A stretch of DNA of 64,000 nucleotides, from the NCBI RefSeq assembly GCF_018987265.1, contig NZ_CP076853.1:1736001-1800000 (forward strand), in the 5' to 3' direction. Positions within the stretch are counted from its first letter, which is position 1. Every line of letters begins with the position of its first letter. A program made the translations under genes and the position numbers. The notes under the pieces were generated by a model. The model saw only the letters and a program-made list of their open reading frames with translations, searched no databases and had not been told where the DNA came from. This stretch comes from Rhizobium sp. WYJ-E13 (GTDB lineage: Bacteria; Pseudomonadota; Alphaproteobacteria; Rhizobiales; Rhizobiaceae). This document shows, piece after piece, positions 34,733-42,528 of this stretch.

Positions 34733-36625
34733 ATGGCTCATATCGACACCAACAAATTGTCCTGGGACGAATGGGACGAACTGCAAAATCCGCCGCCGGC
34801 AGAAACCGATTTCGACCGCGTCGTCGAATCGGCCGTCTCACGCCGCAGCTTCCTTGGCGGTATCCTGGCCTTCGGCTCAGCCGCCGCCGCCATGGGAACG
34901 CTCGGCAACCTGATGAATTCCACCTCGGCTCAGGCGCAGGAAGCTTCGTCGCGCTTCTCCTTCAAGCCGATCCCGGTCTTCACCGACAACACCGTGCACG
35001 TTCCTGACGGCTATGCATGGAAGCCACTTGCCAAATGGGGGCAGCCACTGTTCTCCAACGTCCCGGATATCGATCCCGTCAACGGCGTCAGCGTCGAACA
35101 TTCCGACAAGGTCTTCGGCGAAAACACCGACGGCATGGAGTTGTTCGTGATCGGCGGCCGTCAGGTCATCGCCGTCAACCATGAATACGTGAACAACGAA
35201 ACCAATCTTCCGCACAACGAAAAAGGCATGCCGAAGACCGCCGACGACGTGAAGATCCTGCAAAACCTTCAGGGTGTTACCGTCATGGAAGTCGCCGAAG
35301 GCGAAAACGGCTGGGAAATCGTGCTCGACAGCCCGTTCAACCGCCGCATTACCCATCTGACGCCCATGAAGATCTCCGGTCCGGCTGCGGGCTCCGACCT
35401 CGTCAAGACCGAGGCCGATCCGAACGGCACCGACTGTCTCGGGACCTTCAACAACTGCGGCGCCGGCAAGACGCCGTGGGGCACCTATCTCACCTGCGAG
35501 GAGAACTTCAACGGCTACTTCGGTTCGACCGATCCGAACTTTGCCATGCCCAGCGACTTCAAGCGTTACGGCATCGCGGCCGAAACCCGATACGGCTACG
35601 AAGCCTTCGATCCCCGTTTCGACGTGTCGAAGAACCCGAACGAGCCGCGCCGCGCCGGCTATATTGTGGAAATCGACCCCTCGGACGCTTCCTCGACGCC
35701 GATCAAGCGCACCGCACTCGGCCGCATCAAGCACGAGAACGCTGCCGTCGTGATTGCCCGCGATGGTCGCGTGGTCGTCTACATGGGTGACGACGAACGC
35801 GGCGAGTTCCTCTACAAGTACGTTTCGAACGACATCTACGTTCCGGGCGGCGACACCTCCAAACTGCTGGATGAAGGCACGCTCTACGTCGCCAAGTTCG
35901 TCGATGACGGCAATGGCGAGTGGCTGGCCCTGACACCGGAATCGACCGGCATGAAGATGGACGAGGTTTGCGTCTTCACCCGCCAGGCCGCCTCCAAGGT
36001 CGGCGCCACGACAATGGACCGTCCGGAGTGGGTCGCCATCAACCCGGTCGCGATCGAAGCCTATTGCGCACTCACCAACAACACCAATCGTGGCGTGAAG
36101 AAGAATGCCGGCGGCGACGACATGCCGGTCGGCGGCGCGAACCCACGCGAGAAGAACGCTTATGGCCAGATCGTCCGCTGGTATCCGGAAAACGACGACC
36201 ACGCCGACGGCAAGTTCAAATGGGACCTGTTCGTCATGGCCGGCAATCCGGACGTTCACAAGGACGCCTATGCCGGCTCGTCCAACATCAACTCCGGCAA
36301 TATGTTCAACTCGCCGGACGGCATGATGTTCGACTCGACAGGTCTCTTGTGGATCCAGACGGATGGCGAAGACACCAACGAAGGCGACTTTCTCGGCCAG
36401 GGCAACAACCAGATGCTCGCCGGCGACCCGGCGACCGGCCGCATCGAGCGTTTCCTGACCAGCCCGAAGGGCGCAGAAGTCACCGGTCAGACCTGGTCGG
36501 CCGACAAACGAACCCATTTCGTCGGCATCCAGCATCCTGACGCGCCCTTCCCGGACGGCGAAGGCAAACTGCCGCGCTCGACGATCATTGCGATCAAGCG
36601 CAACGACAATGCCATGATCGGCTGA
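34733..36625 (+). CDS. phoX: PhoX-type alkaline phosphatase (DUF839)
   Basis: 630 residues from the ATG at 34733 (AGAACCAGC before it; longer frames are unconserved). Tat signal SRRSFLGGILAFGSAAAA with the twin arginines at residues 37-38 and probable cleavage after QAQ-EASS. The remainder is a PhoX beta-propeller phosphatase; NHEYVNNE, CEENFNGYFG and KHENAAVVIARDGRVVVYMG are typical family stretches. PhoX enzymes are Ca/Fe-dependent periplasmic phosphomonoesterases made in phosphate starvation. A strong terminator follows. Confidence 0.92.
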   Translation: MAHIDTNKLSWDEWDELQNPPPAETDFDRVVESAVSRRSFLGGILAFGSAAAAMGTLGNLMNSTSAQAQEASSRFSFKPIPVFTDNTVHVPDGYAWKPLAKWGQPLFSNVPDIDPVNGVSVEHSDKVFGENTDGMELFVIGGRQVIAVNHEYVNNETNLPHNEKGMPKTADDVKILQNLQGVTVMEVAEGENGWEIVLDSPFNRRITHLTPMKISGPAAGSDLVKTEADPNGTDCLGTFNNCGAGKTPWGTYLTCEENFNGYFGSTDPNFAMPSDFKRYGIAAETRYGYEAFDPRFDVSKNPNEPRRAGYIVEIDPSDASSTPIKRTALGRIKHENAAVVIARDGRVVVYMGDDERGEFLYKYVSNDIYVPGGDTSKLLDEGTLYVAKFVDDGNGEWLALTPESTGMKMDEVCVFTRQAASKVGATTMDRPEWVAINPVAIEAYCALTNNTNRGVKKNAGGDDMPVGGANPREKNAYGQIVRWYPENDDHADGKFKWDLFVMAGNPDVHKDAYAGSSNINSGNMFNSPDGMMFDSTGLLWIQTDGEDTNEGDFLGQGNNQMLAGDPATGRIERFLTSPKGAEVTGQTWSADKRTHFVGIQHPDAPFPDGEGKLPRSTIIAIKRNDNAMIG

Positions 36626-36648
36626 GCGCTCGTCTCTCGACACGGCTT

Positions 36649-36680
36649 CGGGGGCGCTGGCATAAGCGCCCCCGTTTTTA
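36649..36680 (+). terminator. Intrinsic terminator after phoX
   Basis: 10-bp stem CGGGGGCGCT / AGCGCCCCCG with a six-base loop followed by TTTTTA, 24 bp past the phoX stop codon. Textbook rho-independent terminator on the + strand. Confidence 0.92.
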
Positions 36681-36755
36681 AAAGTTGCCCCCAAGTCGCG
36701 ATTTTCACGCGCTCTTTGCCGCGGGATCGGATCAGGCGATCGGTGGACATACATG

Positions 36756-37127
36756 CTATTCGCTGCGCGGCAGCGGTCGCAGAAACAGGCGCTCGTAACT
36801 CCTGAACGGCGGATCGGCCCCGAAGCGCGCATTGGCCGCGATACTGTCCGGATCGGCGGCGACGCTGGCACGGTAGCCGAGATAGGTCTCCTCATCCGGG
36901 AAGGTGAAAAGAGCGATGGCAATATTGCCCTCCCCATCCGCCCCGGCACCGGGAAAGCTCAAACCGGCACCCTCAGGCTTTTCGCGCGGCATGAAATAGC
37001 CGTGATGGGTTCCGCCATAGCGCTCGATCAGTTGGACCCAGACCTCGGCATAGGCTTCGAATTCCGTGCGTTTTCCGGGATCGAGGCGGTAGCGCACTTC
37101 GCAAGTGACGGGCATGGTCGATTTCAA
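36756..37127 (-). CDS. NIPSNAP-family protein
   Basis: 123 residues if started at the TTG at 37127, which has GGGAGGA six bases upstream; the ATG at 37115 and one at 37142 are alternatives. The core (VTCEVRYRLDPGKRTEFEAYAE, ERYGGTHHGYFMPREKPE) is a NIPSNAP dimeric alpha/beta-barrel. Function unknown; family members are sometimes linked to substrate handling. A family C repeat lies immediately upstream. Confidence 0.8.
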   Translation of the reverse strand: MKSTMPVTCEVRYRLDPGKRTEFEAYAEVWVQLIERYGGTHHGYFMPREKPEGAGLSFPGAGADGEGNIAIALFTFPDEETYLGYRASVAADPDSIAANARFGADPPFRSYERLFLRPLPRSE

Positions 37128-37151
37128 GGAATTTCCTCCCATGTCAGCATA

Positions 37152-37206
37152 TAGAGCAATTCCAGCAGAAGTGCTTGAGCGTTTTGCGTCCGCAATTGCG
37201 TGATCA
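37152..37206. repeat. Interspersed palindromic repeat, family C
   Basis: Begins AGAGCAATTCCAGCAGAAGT and ends GCGTCCGCAATTGCGTGATC. The outer arms GCAATT and AATTGC are complementary, and the middle CAGAAGTGC...GCGTTTTGCG resembles family A. A single clear copy was seen in this window. Confidence 0.6.
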
Positions 37207-37501
37207 ACCCGCTCAAGCCGGAAACCGCGCGTCAGAGCCTGCCATCTCCCCGAAGTAGCCGTAGTGGATGCCGGCGGCCCGTTATCGGCGTCAGGCGGAG
37301 CCGCTGTACTGAAGTCTCCCACCCCATCATTTCCCGCTTGTCGCGAATCGCTGATCCCGTTACCTCTTGAGGCAAGGCTCTACCCAAGCCTCCTCCCTCC
37401 ATCCGGGAAGCATCGTCCATGCGGGGTAATCGACGACAGAACCATCTGTTCGGGCGCCGCATAAGGAGGGGTTGCGTTTCCGGCTCGCAATGGAGGTTTC
37501 A
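37207..37501. other. Intergenic stretch upstream of the DnaB-like gene
   Basis: Nearly 300 bp without a credible gene or strong secondary structure. Codon-like frames here are short and unconserved. It probably only holds the promoter of the DnaB-like gene. Confidence 0.4.
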
Positions 37502-38212
37502 ATGAAATTGTCTGCACCCATCTATCAATTGAAACGTCGGGCGAAAGTGCTGGCGCGGACCGATACTATCCCGCTCCATCAGGCGCTGGATCGAATCGCC
37601 GAGGAAGAAGGTTTTCCGGCCTGGAGCCTGCTTGCCTCGCGCTATGAAACCGAGGGATCGACCACATCCATGCTGTCACAGCTTGCGGATGGCGACCTGT
37701 TGCTGATCGCCGCCCGTCCGGGCCACGGCAAGACCCTGCTTGGCCTGCAGCTTCTCCTCGATGCCGTCGCAAAGGAGCGAAGGGCGACCTTCTTCACGCT
37801 CGAATATACCAGGCAACAGACCCTGCAGCGCATCCATGCCCTGCCCGAAGGGGAAGCGCTTGGCGATAAGGTGGAGATCGTCACCTCGGACGAGATCAGC
37901 GCCGATTACATCATGCGCCATCTCGCCGGTGCCCCGCGGGGAACGGTTGCCGTCGTCGACTATCTGCAGATCCTCGACCAGCAGCGCATCAAGCCGAGCC
38001 TTTCGGAACAGATGACCGCCATCAGCAGCTTTGCCCGCAAAACCGGCATCATCATGGCCTTCATCTCGCAGATCGACAGGTCCTTCGAGGCCGACAGCAA
38101 GGGCCTGCCGGATCTGACCGATATCCGCCTGCCGAACCAGCTCGATCTCAGGCTCTTCAGCAAGGCCTGCTTCCTGCACGATCGCAAAGTCCAGCTTCAG
38201 CATGTAGCTTAA
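37502..38212 (+). CDS. Stand-alone DnaB-like RecA-fold ATPase
   Basis: 236 residues from the ATG at 37502, which is preceded by GGAGG. Residues 1-50 form a short basic helical domain (LKRRAKVLARTDTIPLHQAL). Residues 55-236 resemble the DnaB helicase C-terminal domain: Walker A ARPGHGKT at 71-78, the H3 motif VAVVDYLQIL and H4-like FISQIDR. It lacks the DnaB N-terminal domain and is half the usual length, so it is probably not the replicative helicase. No phage genes adjoin it. Confidence 0.75.
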   Translation: MKLSAPIYQLKRRAKVLARTDTIPLHQALDRIAEEEGFPAWSLLASRYETEGSTTSMLSQLADGDLLLIAARPGHGKTLLGLQLLLDAVAKERRATFFTLEYTRQQTLQRIHALPEGEALGDKVEIVTSDEISADYIMRHLAGAPRGTVAVVDYLQILDQQRIKPSLSEQMTAISSFARKTGIIMAFISQIDRSFEADSKGLPDLTDIRLPNQLDLRLFSKACFLHDRKVQLQHVA

Positions 38213-38629
38213 GTTCTAAAGCGGGGCCGGCACCGGCCCTCGGCTGCAGCGGGCGCGCCTTCAGCACAAAGTTGCATAAATGCCGCATATCGCAGCTCCC
38301 GCGCCGGGGCTGCGATATGACACTCCCGTTCGGCCAGATCATTTGCTATCCCTGCTGCCGAAGAGCATTGGCGCATCGAGGTAGACTTTGCCTAAGTAAT
38401 CACCGGTCTCAATCCAGTTTCACCCGTACTGCCGGATAGCCGCGGGCTGTCGGCGTATGAATATGTTCATCGGGTGGCGGCAAGAGACCGGTTTGGCATT
38501 GTTCTCAATGTGCCAGTAACAGCTCTGCTGTGTCTGCTCTTCAGCCACCCCCAACCATCGCCACACCGCGCCCTCAAGGCATTTCTCTCGCGCCATCTTG
38601 GTGAACTTCCGAATGGAAGACCAAGACTT
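38213..38629. other. Intergenic stretch with a strong inverted repeat
   Basis: About 417 bp with no convincing gene. The one clear structure is the inverted repeat at 38286-38319. The right half contains only short open frames in phase with the DUF1062 gene but without conserved sequence or a ribosome site. Confidence 0.45.
38286..38319. repeat. 11-bp perfect inverted repeat
   Basis: CATATCGCAGC and GCTGCGATATG separated by 12 bases (TCCCGCGCCGGG), the inner bases extending the stem. It lies 74 bp past the stop of the DnaB-like gene. No U tract on either strand, so a factor-dependent terminator or protein site is as likely as an intrinsic terminator. Confidence 0.6.
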
Positions 38630-39265
38630 ATGTGCGATACTTTACGGGTCCGATGGACCATCACACCCAAAACCGCCCCTCAGCCCTGGATTGCCTGCAG
38701 TGGATGCGGCGGATTGAGAGCCTTTCAATCCAGTGGCAAGATCCGGCTCAATGCCAATGGCCGCAGGCTGGATGCCTGGCTGATCTATAAATGCCTGACC
38801 TGCGACAAGACCTGGAACCGGCCGCTCTTCGAGCGGCAGAACGTGCGCGACATCGATCCGGCCATTCTGGAAGCGCTGCAATCCAACGATATCAATTGGA
38901 TCCGGACGGAGAGCTTCAACCTCCAAGCCTTGAAACGCAAGTCGCAGCGCATCGACGAATTCCCTGAATTCGACATCGCCAGGGAGGTGGTGCGCGAGAC
39001 TGCCGGCTGGACGCGGCTGGAGATCGAACTGGTGGTGCCGTTGTCCGCGGGCACACGCCTAGACCGTCTGCTGGCATCCGAGCTGGAGCTTTCGCGCACG
39101 CGGCTTCAGGCGCTCCACGAGAAGCGTCTGCTGCGGACGCATCCCGATCGCGCCGACATCCTGCGGCGGCGGATCAAGACCGGCATAGAAGTGATGATCG
39201 ACCTCGCGGCGACAGCGGATCGCGAGTTCTCCTGGGGACCTCTGGCGACCGGCAGTCCGCGGTAG
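38630..39265 (+). CDS. DUF1062-family protein with zinc-ribbon-like N-terminus
   Basis: 211 residues from the ATG at 38630. Two cysteine pairs, CSGCG and CLTCDK about 31 residues apart, suggest a zinc ribbon; then helices with NVRDIDPAILEALQSNDI and a C-terminal TRLDRLLASELELSRTRLQAL that resembles an S4-like RNA-binding motif. Matches DUF1062, function unknown. Followed at once by a dense cluster of repeats. Confidence 0.8.
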   Translation: MCDTLRVRWTITPKTAPQPWIACSGCGGLRAFQSSGKIRLNANGRRLDAWLIYKCLTCDKTWNRPLFERQNVRDIDPAILEALQSNDINWIRTESFNLQALKRKSQRIDEFPEFDIAREVVRETAGWTRLEIELVVPLSAGTRLDRLLASELELSRTRLQALHEKRLLRTHPDRADILRRRIKTGIEVMIDLAATADREFSWGPLATGSPR

Positions 39266-39267
39266 CC

Positions 39268-39328
39268 TAAAGCATGTCGCGCAAAAGTGTGCAGCGGTTT
39301 TGCGATAACGACATGCGTAAAACAAAGA
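39268..39328. repeat. Interspersed palindromic repeat, family A, copy 2
   Basis: Runs TAAAGCATGTCGCGCAAAAG through GCGATAACGACATGCGT to ACAAAGA. The arms GCATGTCG and CGACATGC are complementary. A reverse-oriented copy lies at 10555-10623. It starts 3 bp after the DUF1062 stop. Confidence 0.78.
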
Positions 39329-39334
39329 GATGCG

Positions 39335-39358
39335 CGAAGGCCCGTTGTCGGGCCTTCG
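39335..39358 (+). terminator. GC hairpin after DUF1062 gene
   Basis: CGAAGGCCCG / CGGGCCTTCG, 10-bp perfect stem, loop TTGT. Followed by TCATTCC, so the U tract is poor. Probably terminates the DUF1062 transcript, or belongs to the surrounding repeat mosaic. Confidence 0.6.
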
Positions 39359-39385
39359 TCATTCCAAAGTGCATTTGGCGGCAAC

Positions 39386-39490
39386 TACAGCGCCGCGCGT
39401 CTTTTCAGACGCGCAAAGGACGCTGTAGCACTTTAAATTGCTGCATAATTTCATCCTTAGATCGATTCCGATTTAAGGTATTATGCAGTA
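39386..39490. repeat. Double-hairpin interspersed repeat, family D
   Basis: Two stems in tandem. The first has outer arms CTACAGCG / CGCTGTAG around an inner GCGCGTC-TTTTCA-GACGCGC stem (39388-39428). The second has CTGCATAAT at 39441-39449 and ATTATGCAG at 39480-39488, with inner CCTTA/TAAGG. Rhizobium genomes carry many elements of this form. Confidence 0.72.
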
Positions 39491-39497
39491 ACGGCTG

Positions 39498-40058
39498 TCA
39501 GTGCGAGGCTGGCGACGTGGCGAGCGACACCGCCGCCTCATGCAGCGGCCGCCGTCCGGCGATCCGGCGCGGCTTCAGCCGGTCCTGCGATGTCAGGGGA
39601 TTTTCCGCATCGATAGACCGGAAGAGCGCCTGCAGCTCCGGCTCCTCGACAAGCAGGGCGGCCTCTGCCGGAGAAACCCAGATCTTCAGCCTCTGGGCGC
39701 GCTCCGGAAATTGACTGACCTCGTTTCTGAGCCTGAGCAGGTGGATCGAGACCGTCAGCGGCGTCTCGTTGTCCTTCATGTAGGTGTAGTAACCGAGTGG
39801 CCTCTTCCTGACCTTGCCGATGATACCGGCTTCTTCGAGCGCTTCGCGCTGAGCGCAGCGATAAGGCTTTTCCTTCCTCTCCAGATAGCCCTTCGGGATC
39901 ACCCATCGTCCGGTATCCCGGCTGGTGACGAGCAGAACGCTCAGCCTTCCGCCTCTTTCGACGCGGCAGCAGATGGCGCCGCACTGATGGGTCCGGCGGC
40001 GGCCGGCACTTGTCGGTATCTTCGCATTCAATTCAGACAGATGCTCAGACAGATCCAT
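39498..40058 (-). CDS. Nudix hydrolase with canonical Nudix box
   Basis: 186 residues from the ATG at 40058. The Nudix box GYLERKEKPYRCAQREALEE with AGI matches GX5EX7REUXEEXGU exactly. The preceding RWVIPKG resembles diphosphoinositol/diadenosine polyphosphate phosphohydrolases. It is 131 bp downstream of the pit gene on the same strand and paralogous to the gene at 41939, so pit is flanked by two Nudix genes. Confidence 0.87.
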   Translation of the reverse strand: MDLSEHLSELNAKIPTSAGRRRTHQCGAICCRVERGGRLSVLLVTSRDTGRWVIPKGYLERKEKPYRCAQREALEEAGIIGKVRKRPLGYYTYMKDNETPLTVSIHLLRLRNEVSQFPERAQRLKIWVSPAEAALLVEEPELQALFRSIDAENPLTSQDRLKPRRIAGRRPLHEAAVSLATSPASH

Positions 40059-40188
40059 CGCCCGCTCGCCATCGCCTTCTCCTTGCATAGGAAATAGAGC
40101 GCAACAGGTGATCGAAAATAGCAGCACCTGAAATTAGAGTACCGGATGCGCGAAACCCGAGCCTCTGCCCGCAGATCGTCCCCTGCTC

Positions 40189-41193
40189 TCAGCCGAACAG
40201 GCTGGCGATACCGTAAGAGGCGGCAGCAATGGCAGCGGCTGCCGGCATGGTGATGATCCAGGCGATGACGATATTGCCTGCCACGCCCCAGCGCACGGCG
40301 GACAACCGCCGCGCTGCGCCGACACCGATGATCGCGCCGGTGATCGTATGGGTGGTGGAGACGGGAATGCCGAGCCAGGTCGCAGCAAAGAGCGTCAGCG
40401 CCCCGCCGGTTTCGGCGCAGAAACCCTGCATCGGATTGAGCCGGGTGATCTTCGAGCCCATCGTATGAACGATCCGCCAGCCGCCGAAAAGCGTGCCGAG
40501 CGCCATCGCCGACTGGCAGGAAATGACCACCCAGAGCGGCACATGGAAGCTGCCGCCGAGATGCCCCTGGCTGAACAGCAGAATGGCTATGATGCCCATG
40601 GTCTTCTGCGCGTCGTTGCCGCCATGGCCGAGCGAATAGAGCGAGGCGGAGATGAACTGCATGAAGCGGAACGTGCTGTCGACGGCAAAGGGCGTCTGGC
40701 GCACGAACATCCAGGAGACCATGAGAACGAAGAACAACGCCAGCAGGAAACCGATCGCCGGCGACATGACGATCGCGCCGACCGTCTTCAACAACCCGCT
40801 CCAGACGATCGAGCTGACGCCGACCTTCGCAAGCCCCGCTCCGACAAGCCCGCCGACCAGCGCATGCGACGACGAAGACGGGATTCCGAACAGCCAGGTG
40901 ACGATGTTCCAGACGATCGCCCCCATCAGCGCCGCAAAGATCACCTGCGGCGAGACGATGGCCGGGTCGATGATGCCGGTGCCGAGCGTTTCGGCGACAT
41001 GCAGGCCGAAGAACAGGAAGGCGATGAAATTGAAGAAGGCGGCCCAGGCGACGGCATATTGCGGCCGGAGAACGCGGGTGGAGACGATCGTCGCGATCGA
41101 GTTTGCCGCATCATGCAGCCCGTTCAGAAAATCGAAGAACAGCGCGACGCCGATCAGACCGACCAGCAGCGGAAGGGAGAGAGAGGCTTCCAT
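40189..41193 (-). CDS. pit: Low-affinity inorganic phosphate transporter
   Basis: 334 residues, about ten membrane helices. PiT-family signatures GLHDAANSIATIVSTRVL near the N-terminus and GIPVSTTHTITGAIIGVGA near the C-terminus. It imports phosphate with protons or cations. Its ATG shares a base with the orfA stop (TGATG), forming the orfA-pit operon known from Sinorhizobium meliloti, where PhoB represses it during phosphate starvation. Confidence 0.95.
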   Translation of the reverse strand: MEASLSLPLLVGLIGVALFFDFLNGLHDAANSIATIVSTRVLRPQYAVAWAAFFNFIAFLFFGLHVAETLGTGIIDPAIVSPQVIFAALMGAIVWNIVTWLFGIPSSSSHALVGGLVGAGLAKVGVSSIVWSGLLKTVGAIVMSPAIGFLLALFFVLMVSWMFVRQTPFAVDSTFRFMQFISASLYSLGHGGNDAQKTMGIIAILLFSQGHLGGSFHVPLWVVISCQSAMALGTLFGGWRIVHTMGSKITRLNPMQGFCAETGGALTLFAATWLGIPVSTTHTITGAIIGVGAARRLSAVRWGVAGNIVIAWIITMPAAAAIAAASYGIASLFG

Positions 41194-41837
41194 CAGACGT
41201 TCTCGATGACGACGCCGCTGATTTCGTTGGCCACGTCCTCGAACCGGTCGACGATCTTTTCCAGGTTGGAGTAGATCTCGCTGCCGATCATGTAGGCCAT
41301 GGCATTGCCGCTGGCCCCATGCCGGCGATAGAGGTCTTTCAGCCCCTCGTCATGCAGCTCGTCGGAGCGTCCCTCGACCCGCGTGATCTCCTCGGCAATC
41401 GCCGAGAGTTTCGAGGCATTGGCGCCGATCTTGTCGAGCAGCCCGATCGCCTGCTGCATCAGGATCGCCGCCTTGATGATCTCTCCGCCCATTTCCCGCA
41501 TCAGCGGATCGAAGCTCGATTGCTCGAAGAGCCGGATGATCTTCACCGTCTTGTGCATCATGTCGATCGCATCATCCATGGACTGGATCAGGTCCTTGAT
41601 GTCGCCGCGGTCGAAAGGCGTGATAAAGCTGCGGCGGATCGCCAGCAGCACCTCGCGGGTGATCTGGTCGGCATCGTCCTCCAGCGCGACGATACGGTCG
41701 CAATTCTCCTCGACATTTTCGCCCTTCAGCAGTTTCTCCATCGCCTCGGCTGCTGCGACCACCGTTTTCGCATGCCTGGAGAACATCTCGAAGAAGCGGT
41801 CCTCCCGCGGCATCATCTTGCGAAACACGCTCATCAT
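41193..41837 (-). CDS. DUF47/PhoU-like protein (OrfA of orfA-pit)
   Basis: 214 residues from the ATG at 41837; a GGAAGGA lies about 12 bases upstream. Helical PhoU-like protein with MMPREDRFFEMF, EDDADQITREVL, TPFDRGDIKDLIQSMDDAID and a C-terminal ANEISGVVIENV. Such proteins are encoded with PiT transporters and are required for or tune them. The length equals that of the S. meliloti OrfA. The Pho box at 41880-41897 is 43 bp upstream. Confidence 0.93.
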   Translation of the reverse strand: MMSVFRKMMPREDRFFEMFSRHAKTVVAAAEAMEKLLKGENVEENCDRIVALEDDADQITREVLLAIRRSFITPFDRGDIKDLIQSMDDAIDMMHKTVKIIRLFEQSSFDPLMREMGGEIIKAAILMQQAIGLLDKIGANASKLSAIAEEITRVEGRSDELHDEGLKDLYRRHGASGNAMAYMIGSEIYSNLEKIVDRFEDVANEISGVVIENV

Positions 41838-41879
41838 ATCGGGCGATCCTTCCCTGTGCGGACGACTGTCCATAGGAGA

Positions 41880-41897
41880 CTGTCATAAATCTGTCAT
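41880..41897. promoter_or_regulatory. PhoB-binding Pho box
   Basis: CTGTCATAAATCTGTCAT: two perfect CTGTCAT direct repeats, 11 bp apart, the exact alphaproteobacterial Pho box. It lies in the 101 bp between orfA-pit and the divergent Nudix gene. For orfA-pit it would sit just downstream of the likely promoter, consistent with PhoB repression; for the Nudix gene it is in the forward direction, consistent with activation. Confidence 0.9.
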
Positions 41898-41938
41898 AAA
41901 GCGTCGCAGGCAATTGATCGAAAAAGTAAAAATTGACA

Positions 41939-42505
41939 ATGCTAGATGTCATGAAATCCAATAAAAAAGGCGCAAAATCCCGCGCCGGCACATCCCTGCC
42001 ACTCTTGAAGCAGCTTGCAGCGAGGCCCGAGAAGCTTTTCTCCGGCGCCTTTCGCCAGCAATATGGCGCCGTCTGCTTCCGCTATCGGAAAGGCAGTCCC
42101 GACACCGACCGCCTCGAAATTGAAGTTCTCGTCGTCACCACGCGCGACAGCGGCCGCTGGATTATTCCAAAGGGCTGGCCGATGAAAAAGAAGAAGCCGC
42201 ATGAGGCAGCCGCGATGGAAGCGTGGGAGGAAGCCGGCGTGCGCGGAACGGTCAGCAAACAGCCGGTCGGCCGCTATACCTATCTCAAGGAACTGGATGA
42301 CGGCGACGTTGTTCCCTGCATCGTCGACATCTTCCAGATCGAGGTGGAGGCCGCCCAAAGCGAATTCAGGGAAGTCGGTCAGCGCATGCTGGCCTGGGTA
42401 AGCCCCGACGAGGCCGCCCGGCGTGTGCGCGAACTCGAACTGAAATCCCTGCTCGTCGACTTCCGCCCTCGGCCCGGCAAGAGGCAGCGCAAGAAAAAAG
42501 ACTGA
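41939..42505 (+). CDS. Nudix hydrolase with modified Nudix box
   Basis: 188 residues from the ATG at 41939 (41951 is also possible; no strong ribosome site for either). IPKGWPMKKKKPHEAAAMEA with WEEAGV gives GX5K-X7-MEAWEEAGV: the first glutamate is lysine and the arginine is methionine, as often seen in rhizobial DIPP-like Nudix proteins. The catalytic EE pair is kept. N- and C-termini are very lysine/arginine rich. A Pho box lies 42 bp upstream. Confidence 0.85.
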   Translation: MLDVMKSNKKGAKSRAGTSLPLLKQLAARPEKLFSGAFRQQYGAVCFRYRKGSPDTDRLEIEVLVVTTRDSGRWIIPKGWPMKKKKPHEAAAMEAWEEAGVRGTVSKQPVGRYTYLKELDDGDVVPCIVDIFQIEVEAAQSEFREVGQRMLAWVSPDEAARRVRELELKSLLVDFRPRPGKRQRKKKD

Positions 42506-42528
42506 AGAGCAGACATCGAACGATGGCC

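Noticed and set aside
34877..36949. A 690-codon frame antisense to phoX
   Set aside because: It mirrors the codon structure of phoX, has no recognisable domains and no ribosome site.
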